A DNA stretch of 64,000 bases from Amorphophallus konjac (taxonomy: Eukaryota > Streptophyta > Magnoliopsida > Alismatales > Araceae), in contig CM040123.1 of assembly GCA_022559845.1 (NCBI GenBank), positions 320,707,933 through 320,771,932 on the forward strand. The letters run 5' to 3'. The position numbers and the translations under genes were made by a program. Shown piece after piece: positions 46,627 to 56,296 of this stretch. Under the pieces are notes generated by a model. That model ran no database searches. It was not told where the DNA came from and saw nothing but the letters and a program-made list of their open reading frames with translations. Position 1 is the first letter of the stretch. Every line of letters begins with the position of its first letter.

Positions 46627-48365
46627 AGTCAGGCTGATGAAACCCGGTAGCAAGGAGTCCCTTCCTCAATCACGAAGGAGGACCCCGAGGTCGGCAAATC
46701 ACACACTTCACGGCTTCCCTGGTCAGGTTCCCCAGTTATATAAACACCATTTTCTCCTTGGCCATGCCCGGGGGAAGTCAGGGTCCCTGTCCGTTTCTCT
46801 CCACGGCTGAATCTAGGGGCAAGAGGTAAATAAGGGGGCGATGACTAATCTAGACACCATGATGAGAGGAGGTCTCAAATAGGGGCAGTCCGTTATGACC
46901 TTAGTCCATAAAAAAGAGCATTTCAAAAGAAAAAAGATGGAGCAACAATCGCAAAAAAAACAACAAAGATTTATCTCACAAAAGTCCATATCTCAAAGTC
47001 TATAAGCTCCACGAAAATATAGGACTAGGCATGACAAGAGTGGCAGTATAGTTTCTCCGCAAAACGTTATGAGCCTAGTCGTATGCATGCCTAGGGTGGA
47101 TAAAGGTTCGATGACAGACGCAAAGTCTCGGCTCAACAGACCAAATCTCTGAAAGGATCGTCATGAGAAGGACTCAAACTCTAAAACCTCTATACCTGGT
47201 CTAAGCTTACCCCTTGTTTCTATTTTCTTTTTAGGACTAGACAGTACCCTGGGTATGGCCTCAGTAGAATCACCGTTATGCAAATTGGCTCTGGCTAGGA
47301 ACTATCATCTCCTAAGCACGCCAACCTCAGGAGATTCTGAGTGGGACACGTAGGGCCCTTGTCTCCGGGACGAAATTGATTTTCAAAATAAAAAAAATCA
47401 TATATTTCAAAATCTAAAAAAATCATATATTCAAAAATCACAAAAAATCATATATTCCCAAAATCCAAAAAAATCATATATTTTCAAAATCCAAAAAAAT
47501 CATATATTTTCAAAATCTCAAAAAAATCATATATTTCAAAACTCATAAAAATAAGAAATTTCAAAACATCAAAAAAATCAAATATCTTCAAAGTTCCAAA
47601 ATACCATCATCTTGCATTGCATGCATTGCACTTTTTCTCATTATATTTTCACCGATTTAATAAGGCTCCACCCCTTGACCAAATATCAGGAACTGGTCAC
47701 TCTCTAACTTGCTTCAGGCAAGGGGTTGAGTCTAAGAACAGATCTAACTTATTTTTGTCTAAGTGTATGCAGAACGCAAGTTCAACGCTCAAGATTTAAA
47801 GTTCACAAGTTTGCAGTTTCTAGTTCTCTGGTGATCTAATATTAACCACCAATTCCCTATGGCGGCCCATGCTTTGACCGCCAATCTCTTCCGAAGGCTG
47901 AAAAACCCCAACTCTCAGTAAACTATCTCTAGCGCTCTTATCATGGACCGCTAAAAGCTCTAGCGGCCCATGGTTCGACCGCTAATCTCTCCTGAAGAAC
48001 AGTAAACTCTCAGTTTTCCCTGAGTCCCTTCTTCTGGCGACTTATCGTGGAACCACTAGAGAATTCTGGCGGCCCTATAATGAACCGCTACATCAGTCAG
48101 AAACCCTATTTTTAGGAGATTTAAGCCCAATCAAGCAATCAATTCACATCCATTCAGAATCAAAGCTTTTATTTCATTCAACTAAGCTTAATGAACATTC
48201 TTGGGTTGATAATTTTCAATACATCAAAACAAGGCTCAAATTACATTAACTTCTCATCCGCACGAGGCCGGATTTGCGCAATTCTTTCACATAAGCGCAG
48301 GTATCCCTCTTCATCTTCTGCCACATCTGCTTGCCAAGCACGTGCCCGGCTGATTTCCCACATGA
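46627..48365 (+). other. Gypsy-3 region after integrase
   Basis: About 1.7 kb without coding domains. It holds a purine-rich tract (46813-46842), an A-rich tandem array (47383-47600) and a cluster of Gypsy-3 hairpin units (47833-48093) with arms such as AGCGGCCCATGGTTCGACCG. The minus-strand gene ending at 48366 lies next to it. Confidence 0.6.
47383..47600 (+). repeat. A-rich tandem array, about eight units
   Basis: Repeats of CAAAATCCAAAAAAATCATA-type units, about 28-30 bases each, near 47383-47600. Tandem arrays after pol are common in Tat/Ogre elements. Confidence 0.8.
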
Positions 48366-49677
48366 TCAAGCATTCCGGACTGCTCTCTCGTCCTCCTCGG
48401 TCCCTATCTTCCTAGCTTGAAGGGGAGGGAGATATGATAGTGCAGGAACTATGGTTCGGGGTAGCCCAACTTGAAGATAGCACCGGTGCGGGTTGTAGAT
48501 CGCCATGGTAGTGTTCCCCACTAGCTGTAGATCTAGGCCTGGTCGCCGAGGAACTCTAAGGATGGTGCTTCGAAGAACTCTTGGCCGCATCACGAACTTG
48601 TCAATTGGCAATGTGTTGAGGAAGAGGCGCCAATCATCTCTTGTTTTCTTGTCCGCAACCCGGCACTCAACCTGTGAAGAGAATCCAAAAGTGCCTCCTA
48701 TATAGAAGAGTGGGTGGCTCCCGAATATCCGGCTAGCTGAAGGCAAATCTCCTTGGGTAAGAACTTGATTCTCACTCCCATCCAACATTCAAGGACGATC
48801 ATGGAGCCGAAGAGAGGTCCTCCTAGGCAAGCTGAGCTAAGCCCTTCATAGAGGTATGAAAGGACCGCTTGAGAAATAGACAAACCCCGCCACAACCCAC
48901 TGATGATACTAAGGTTTTGGATATCTAGAGGTGGTCGGTGGTGGTGAAAAGGAAGACCCCACACAAGCAAACCGAGGTAGCTTTGGCTATGGCTTCGAAT
49001 CTCCCGCTCTTGTTTTTACAATAGGCGGTAATCCATTGAGCCATGGGTATCAAATGAATGTGGCGTGGGCTGATCATTGTCCTAACATCCTTTGGGTTGT
49101 GTATGAAATCCCCTAGAATGAGAGAAGGGTCTATAGGCTCAACCGTGTGACACACTAAATCTTCATCCCCACCTTAGTCTTAGGGAGGGCTAGGAAGGTT
49201 TCTACCTCTTCTAATAGGACAGTGGCTTCAAAGGATGGGAAGAGGAATGTGTGTGTTTGAGGATGCCACAATTCCACAAGGGCTGAAATGCTAGGCCAAT
49301 CATATGAGAGTTTTTGGAATTTTTTGGCCAAAACTAACAAGGGTTGAAGGTGCCATGCCCTAAGGATTGAGATGACTTCTAAGGAAGCTCTTTTATCATG
49401 GGAGCCACCCACTTCAAGTTGGAGTAACATCTTGGGCCAGGAAGAAGCTAGAGGAAAAGGAAAAAGAAGAGGAAGAAGAGAGGAAGATCATGAGAAGAAT
49501 GAAAATTCAAGAATTAAAATCTTTGAAGCAATTGCCACTTACCTCTCTTGAAGAACTTGAGCTTAGATGCTTGGGGATGGAGGTTGGCCTCTGCAGCTCC
49601 CCATGTTCTTTTCTAGCTGCTTTAGGTCTAGTGTAGACCCTCTCCTCCATGGCACTAGCTTCAAAACTCCTTTTCAT
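48366..49677 (-). pseudogene. Antisense gene 2 of Gypsy-3, DUF7745-like, two exons
   Basis: Runs opposite to gag-pol. Exon 1: ATG at 49677 to 49543 (MKRSFEASAMEERVYTRPKA), donor AGAGAG|GTAAGT. The intron of 95 bases ends TTTTCCTCTAG. Exon 2 starts at 49447. The protein has ISALVELWHPQTHTFLFPSF, then SRFEAIAK-like and CLCGVFLF segments, GLWRGLSISQAVLSYLYEGL, and near the end WRLFLNTLPIDKFVMRP and VGNTTMAIYNPHRCYLQVGL. This layout recalls the plant DUF7745 / plant-mobile-domain family, known from retroelements in many angiosperms; identification is from memory of motifs, not a search. Frame changes near 49170, 48950 and 48750 break it. A TATA box lies about 85 bases upstream. Confidence 0.6.
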
Positions 49678-49759
49678 GGTGTTTTTTGAGTGTTTTGATG
49701 GAATTTCTAAACTTAAAGTAGAGAATTGGTGTGAGCTACGAATTTAGAGCCTGTTCCTA

Positions 49760-49767
49760 CTTATAGA
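49760..49767 (-). promoter_or_regulatory. TATA box of antisense gene 2
   Basis: The minus strand reads CCTCTATAAGTAGG, about 85 bases before the ATG at 49677. Spacing fits a plant core promoter with a short leader, so this gene appears to have its own promoter and does not rely on the LTR. Confidence 0.5.
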
Positions 49768-49915
49768 GGCTTGGTTTTAGTATTGGAGTGTTAAGATTTA
49801 GGTTGGGTAGCCTTATCCTTAGTTTAGGAGAGTTCTAGTGCAGATAAAGGCTCCTTTTCCCCGAGTTCGGACTCTCACGGGAGAGTCCTTCTCGGATTAT
49901 CTCAGTTTCTACACT

Positions 49916-50067
49916 AGCGGTCTATCGTAAGACCGCCAGAGCCTTCTGGCGCCCTAATGTTGGACTGTCACTTCCCTTCATTCACAGCCTTCTCTCTAAT
50001 ATTCTAGCGGCCGAAGGTACAACCGCTAAATCACTCTGGCGGTTCTAACTTAGACCGTTTCATGGTT
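49916..50067. repeat. Gypsy-3 hairpin units between the antisense genes
   Basis: TAGCGGTCTATCGTAAGACC with partner arm (49916-49938), then a second unit to 49970, and TAGCGGCCGAAGGTACAACC and a fourth unit at 50008-50065. The units match those in the LTR and leader of the same element. Confidence 0.65.
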
Positions 50068-50384
50068 TTCTGTAGGTTTTTGATAACTCTTTCTGCTCTC
50101 CTTTTGTCAAACCTGCCGCGCTCTCTGTCTCTCCGTCTCTCACTCTGTCCTCTTGTCGGCATGCCACATACATTCAAGCATTCACATCATCCACATTCAC
50201 ATTTTCACCAACAAAATAAAAACAAAAAAAGATTTTCATTCCATTATCAAAAGTCATGTACAAGTGTGCGTCAAAAGAAAAGAAGAGCAAAAGCAAGTCA
50301 CTCGGCCGGTCTATCTCCGGGCCGTCGCTGTCACCGGTACCCTCGTGCCGCTTCGCTGGCGGCTCCATGACGCTGCTCTCCTCC

Positions 50385-53213
50385 TCACATTCCTCGCCTC
50401 TGGTCTGCCTCCTCGTTCCTCCGACGGTCGGAGGAGTTGGTGAAGTAGCCTCGAACTCCACTGCTCGGTGCGACACTCTGGCTCCTACTACTAGTCTCCG
50501 ACTTCTTCCCCAGAAGTCGAAGGGCCTCCTTCATGCCCGAGATCACGCCCTTCATCTCAATGGTCTGCACACGGAACTGATCCCGCTCGCCCCTTAGTCG
50601 CGCGACATCAGCTCTAAGTCGCTCCATCTCCGCCTCATCTGCTCGATGGCTCTCTCTCTCTGCCCGGACTCGCTCGGTCTAGCCCGAGCACGCTCAGCCT
50701 CGGCTAACGCTGCGGTCAGCTCTCTCGCCTGCATTAGCGTTCATCACATTTAGGCATTCGCATAATCATAAGCATTTAAGTCTAAGGGAACTCGGTTGGT
50801 TTCTTACCCTCTCCGCAAGAGTGGCCTCCGCCTCCTCAGCCCGGGCGACCGCCCGAGCAAAATCAGCATCCCGCTCAGCCCTGCCTCCCGCAGGCTGTGA
50901 CGAAGAGGATGGAGCGTCTGGTCCCACCCTCTGTGCTCCCTCAGCTCTCTACATTTAGAGTCAAGGTCAGTCAAGTTGCATAAGCATAAGCATAGGCATT
51001 AAAGTCCAAGGTTTAAGAAGTTTACCAGAAGCTCCAGCACTGCCTTGTACTCATCTCGCTGCTGGATCGTCGCATGTAGAGCCCCTGGAGCTCCACAATG
51101 CGTCCCTGAGGGTCTAGCTGCATATAGCAACTCTATGTCAGAGCATATAGGAATAATTTAATAGATAGAATTTGAGTTTAGGAATCATACCGGTCGTCAG
51201 ACGTCGCAGAAGACCTGGTCTCCGTATCTCCGGGCGTAGGCCTTCAGGTAGGCCTCATCACTGTCAGCCCTGGTCGCACCACTCGGCCCCTCTGAGTCCA
51301 GTCTCTAACCTGCTCAGCCACTCGAGCACTCCAATCGATGTCACCACTGAGACCCTTTGAAGATCTCCGGGGCGCTCATCATCTCGTCCGGGGAACTCCA
51401 CCTCGGGCTGGTGTAGTCCCCTCGTCCTCAAGATGAGCCGGTAGTGTAGGGGCTCGACGATGTGGATGCAGTGCAACCAGATGTCCCATCCTCTGTATGC
51501 TAGGGAAGCCTCCACCCACGGCTGTCCCTCGTGGCCCTCGTCCCTGTATGGTGTCCAGCGCACCTGAAAAGGCGATCGAGTCATGTCAGCATCTAGAAGC
51601 ATGTAGAAGCATTTAAGAGTTTAGGATTTAGAAATTTACCGATGCATAGGGGAACGAGTCAATGTCATCCTAGATAGCCCGGGTCAACCGCCTGATCGAC
51701 CCATGTCCCTGGCAACGACCCACCGTCTCACGATGGGGATCCGCTCCGGGTGTAGCTCTGTGCCTCGCCCGATCCCGGGAGGTATAGGAAGCTCCAGATC
51801 TGCGTAAGCCATGTCATTTGTCAGCATTTTAGCAAGTAGAATCATGATCATAAGCATAATTAAAGCATTTTATGTTTTTAGAAGCATTTACCTGTAGAAA
51901 GGCGAGAAGCCGCCCAGCATCGTCTGCCGGTCGGTCGTGCTGAGTGACTCGAATAGGAAGGCTAGCACAGCTGCTCCCCAAGCATATCTCCCAACTCTGT
52001 CCAAATCTCTCAATAGCGGGAGGAGTCTTGACGCTCACTCCGTCTGCTCTGGTGGCGAATAGCAACTTCCCGAACAGAAGGATCAGGAAGCGCCTCAGAA
52101 TCCTATCTCCCTCTGGTCCTGCCTCTGCTGCCACTCTAGGGCGAATCTGCTCTATCACTTTGTCAATGTGCTGCTCGGGTAACTCTCCCACTGAAATGGC
52201 TTCTCCTCTCAGCCCCAGGCTCTCCAGGAGCATCGCCCGTGCCAACTGGGAAGAATGGTGCCCCGGCCTCATCAGGTCCAGCCCAAGCAACTCCTCTGCC
52301 ATCGGTCGGTAATCGGTGTATGTGTAGCCTGTCACTGCAGCCCCATGCACCCTCAGTCCAGTGATCCTCGCAATATCCTCCAGTGTCTGGATCATGTGAC
52401 CCCAAGGGAAGATGAATGCTCGGCTGATCGGATCCCACCTCTCGTGCAAGGCACATAGCAGGGCAGTGTCGACTCGGGTGACCTCAATGCTCAACACCTC
52501 TCCGAAGCCCATAGCTATCAACCTCTCTCTCTGGTAGTCGGGCAGTGCCTGGTACACCGCCCTAACTTGGAGCTAGGAGATCTTCGCCCGTCTTTTCCCC
52601 TGCACACATATAGAACATAGGTTAGTCATTGCATTGGTTTAATTTCATTGCATTCAATAAGAATAAAACACAAAAAAAAATTGAATAAGCAAAACACAAA
52701 AACACAATATAACATCCTGCCTCTGGTTTCTCTGGCGGCCCAGGTTTGGACCGTCAGAGTTATCTGGCGGACCAATGGTGGTGCGCCAGATATTGTAGCG
52801 GTCACTGGAACGACCGCTACGGTACCCGAGAATGGGCATTGTTTTCTATGTTTCCCCAGTCCTGGGAAATGGTGAGAAATGGCCTACAATCAATTTTAAT
52901 GGGTCCCCAGACCAATTCCCCGTCCATTCATACACATGCATGGTCTAAAAAAATCAAAAATAGGGTTTTTTGGGCGGTGGCCTACCTCTGAGCTCCAGCC
53001 GCCCTTGGTTTTCTACGGCGTTGCCTCCATCGCAAGGGCGGCTTCCTCACCACTGGCGAATTCCCCATCTGCTTCCACCGCCGTGGAAGGTCCTTTCCCT
53101 TCCATTTGGGTCGCCGGCCCTTGTTCTTCCTCTGTCGTGTTCGTCGCCGCCGGGGAGGGTTCCTCCCTCTCAAGCCGGCGCTGGAGCTTTTTGATCGCCC
53201 GCTTCTTCACCAT
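50385..53213 (-). pseudogene. Antisense gene 1 of Gypsy-3: plant mobile domain, about seven exons
   Basis: Proposed exons (minus strand): 53213-52986, 52599-51892, 51799-51640, 51563-51191, 51117-51026, 50948-50808, 50728-50385. All six introns are GT-AG; five are 73-92 bases. Exon 1 is charged (MVKKRAIKKLQRRLEREEP). Exons 2-4 carry the plant mobile domain: RVDTALLCALHERWDPISRA, FPWGHMIQTLEDIARITGL, later VRWTPYRDEGHEGQPWVEAS and WDIWLHCIHIVEPLHYRLIL. The last exons form a coiled coil (MERLRADVARLRGERDQFRV). TAG stops lie in exons 1, 2 and 3, and a frame change in exon 3 and in the GA run of exon 7. The family includes cellular proteins such as MAIN/MAIL1 of Arabidopsis and copies in transposons. 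Its role in the element is unknown. Confidence 0.7.
52733..52822. repeat. Hairpin units inside the first intron of antisense gene 1
   Basis: TGGCGGCCCAGGTTTGGACC, then TGGCGGACCAATGGTGGTGC and TAGCGGTCACTGGAACGACC, each with the partner arm following. These are Gypsy-3 units inside the 386-base intron, much longer than the other five. Confidence 0.6.
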
Positions 53214-53372
53214 CGTGGGGTGCGGTGGGCGCGGTGGCCGCCGGTAATGGATTGCCGGTGGGTTGCCGGGGTTGGATGGACGGGGTAGGCGTCGGTTTGG
53301 GGCATTTTTTTTGAATGAATGTTGAATGAGAGGGCGAGACCGAATGGTTTATTTTTTTTGAACGCCCAGGAA

Positions 53373-53420
53373 AATTGGCGGTCTATCGTAAGACCGTTAC
53401 ATGCTTCTGGCGCACCTCCC
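53373..53420. repeat. Hairpin units upstream of antisense gene 1
   Basis: TTGGCGGTCTATCGTAAGAC followed by CGTTA, then a second unit (CTGGCGCACCTCCCTTTGAC). They lie about 160-200 bases upstream of the ATG at 53213, in the probable promoter of this gene. Confidence 0.55.
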
Positions 53421-53559
53421 TTTGACAGTTTCTTATCTGAGCTACCCTTCTTGGGGTATGTGAATCGACGGATTATGGTGGTCCAAGGGTTGACGGTCAA
53501 CTTCCTTCTGGCACTCCTCTATAAGACCGTTTCTGTCTTCAACTTGATTGATGATTAGT

Positions 53560-54546
53560 TGCTTTGTCCATTGAGCTTTCATGATATATTTATGTTGACA
53601 ATGCTTCATTTCATTTTATCTCATGTGGATGTTGATGTTTCATGCCTATGCTTCATGATCATGATTGATTTATTTGTTGATGGCTAACCCTTTCACTTGC
53701 AAAAATCATGAACGCCAACGTCATCATATCCCATTTCGCCAGGCAGGTAAGTCAGGTAAGTATTTCGATCCCTAGTCCCTTAATGCATTACTATACTATA
53801 TCTATAGTATATTACCTCGAGAACCGGCTGGTCATTCATGTGTTCTAGGATCTGATGTTCCCCTTTAACAAAAATGATGATGATCTAAGTTCACATGTTT
53901 AATCGTTGGATAGGCCGTTAGGTTGGAAGGATCAAGGGAAGTTGGTTCTATCTTGCACGCCGTGGTTGCAGATAGTTTCTTGACCCTGATTTTTCCAGTC
54001 TAGCAATACTATTCCCGAGTATCTTCCTATTTTATTATTTCTTGGCATTCATTTTAATGATTTCTTTATTTTTAGCCCAACATGCATCATGCGCATCTTT
54101 GAGCATTCATGTGCCCTCATCTGTCTAGAATGTCTCAGTAATGGTGGATAACTATGTATCCATGGTCTTGAGTAAGGAGAATTATTCCACTCTGAGTTGG
54201 AAGGTTTCCTTCGGTCTGTTTGCTTGGTCTGGTTAGCTGAAGATTCCTGTCTGGAGTTTAGTTAATCATCTCTTTCCTTTCCGTTGCTCCGGCCGCTGGT
54301 CGTGTTTTCCTTTCCTTAGTTGTTAGTTCCTCCAGGCATGCGTCATTCGGTTTTGCCATTCCTTGTGATTTGTTCGAAGTTTTCTGGAAAATTCCTATCG
54401 CTTGTTGGTTAAGAACGGGTGTCGTTTACCTTAACGTCCGCTTTTCAGTCCAATCCGCTTCATTTACGTTTCACCTCCATGTTCCATGTTGCTTTCACTT
54501 CACCTCCGCTCGTTCCCCTGCAAAGAGGACGTTAAGGAGGGGCATC
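53560..54546 (+). other. Noncoding region before Gypsy-3 3' LTR
   Basis: About 1 kb with no domain or long frame. It ends with a purine-rich tract (AAGGAGGGGC, about 54534-54543) just before the LTR, the likely plus-strand primer. Confidence 0.6.
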
Positions 54547-56286
54547 TGTTGACACCCGTTTTATGACCAATAAGTTGGGTCATTTCCTTGCTCATCTTTA
54601 TGATGCTCCGAGTTGTTCACCCTTACTGGGCCTTCTTGGTCAGTTTTGAGGCGTATTTCTTGGGTCACCTCTCCTTGGTTGGGTCTCGCTCCTCATTCTT
54701 TGTCCGCTGGATGAAGCTTAGCAAGCTTTCATGCTATTTACCACCCCATTGTCTCTGGCGGCCTATCCCTGGTGCATTTGCTGACGTGTAGCGCTCCTGT
54801 CTTCGACCGCTTGATGACGCCAGAGTCCAAAAGCCAACAGCCTTTCTCAAGCTTATCTTATCTTATCCGTTGTGCTTTAGCGGTCTATCGTGGGACCGTC
54901 ATATGCTTCTGGCGCGTGAACCATCGACCGCCACCTTCTTGCAGAGTCCTTATTACGAAAACTTTGCCCGTTGGCCTTATCTATTGTTGGATAACGAGGG
55001 TGGCGGTCTATTCTTGGGCCGTCAAATGGCTATGGCGGTTTATCGTAAGGCCGTCAATTCAGACAGAGAGTTCTAGCAGGACTGCTCTTTCTCTGCTACG
55101 CCGTGGCCGAATTAAGAGTTTGATCTGATGATTTCTCCCTCGATACTCATCCTTAGAAGCTCCAGTTTGTTTCTGTGGACTCTTGGGAGTATTATCTTCA
55201 AGGATTATCTGTTTTTGGCCTAATTTCGAGTCATTATCCCTCCAACTCGAGCCTAGACTTTGAGGGTCTATAAATAGAACCCTTGACTTTATGGCTTGAA
55301 GAGGAGTTTTCTGGAGTTCGCGTCGAAGTGCTTCCGCATCCTGGAGCTATAACCAATCAAGGAGAACTGCTTCTCATGTCCGTCTGCATCCTAAGTCCAG
55401 GGAGTAGCAAGTTCCAAGGGTCTTAGTGTGGTCTTGTGTTTCAATTCTTCTTTTCCCCCTCATAGCATCCAAAGCATCTTCCCTCTTCCTCTCTCACGTT
55501 CTTCCATCTTATGCATTCATTTTAAACCACCTCCCATCTTTTAAAATGCCCTACAGGGGTTAAAAAACCCAACCTCCCAGGTATCTACCCTTCAAATTGC
55601 ATGTTTCTAGCTTTATTTGTCTTATAGTTACTACACTTGTCTCCGGGCTCATTTGGCTTATTTTTCTGTGTTCTCTACACATTTTGCAGGTTTCACAGGT
55701 CTATAGCACGAGGCCCAAGTCTTCTAGCCGGCTAGAAGAAGTGGAGATCAAAAGTCCCAAAGTTCCTTTTCTGCGATTCTCTGATGGTTGTATAGTGGAG
55801 CGCTAAGGTTTTCTGGCAGTTTATCGTCAGACCGCTATATCTCTGTGGCGCGCTAGTGTTCGACCGTCATTGTTCACAGAAGTGTAGTTTTCTCTCTCCC
55901 GTGGGAGGGTGTTGCATCCACCTATTTCCATGGTATTCATCTTAGCTTTGTCTAGTTTAATACTTTGGTGGCAATCACATCTTTCTAGTTTAGGCAGTAG
56001 CCCTCTCTCTCTCCTCATATCTCTTCTTTAGTTGCCTTTGCTTTCTTGTTCCACACCCACGGTGTGCGCTTTCTTTTATTCCTTTTGCTCCACGCTCCGG
56101 CGTGTGTTTTTCTTTTCCCTTGCTTAGTTATGATAAAGATGGTATGCCCATGCTTAGATTCTATGCTAATTGCCTAGGTTCATGCTGCACATGTTCATAG
56201 GTTGATTGCATATTGCACATTGCTTATTCAAATTCCTATTGTTGACATCACATATCCATTTGCAAAGGAACCAATATAAACTAACA
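54547..56286 (+). repeat. Gypsy-3 3' LTR (1,740 bp)
   Basis: Uninterrupted LTR starting TGTTGACACCC. It includes hairpin units (about 54880-54905, 55000-55050, 55810-55870) and TATAAATA at about 55269. It shows what the 5' LTR was before Copia-2 entered. Differences from the 5' copy are scattered. Confidence 0.93.
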
Positions 56287-56296
56287 ACAAGGATGT

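Larger units (their letters stand above)
25549..56286 (+). mobile_element. Gypsy-3: Tat-type element carrying antisense genes, split by Copia-2
   Basis: Bounded by TGTTGACACCC and CTAACA, with duplication ACAAG at 25544-25548 and 56287-56291. The span is 30,738 bp; without the nested Copia-2 it is about 20.3 kb. LTRs are about 1.74 kb. Gag, protease, G-patch, reverse transcriptase, RNase H, a second archaeal-type RNase H and integrase follow in order from 38556 to 46626, all frameshifted. Two RNase H domains mark the Tat lineage of Ty3/gypsy. Between integrase and the 3' LTR lie about 8 kb holding two minus-strand spliced genes. Confidence 0.92.
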
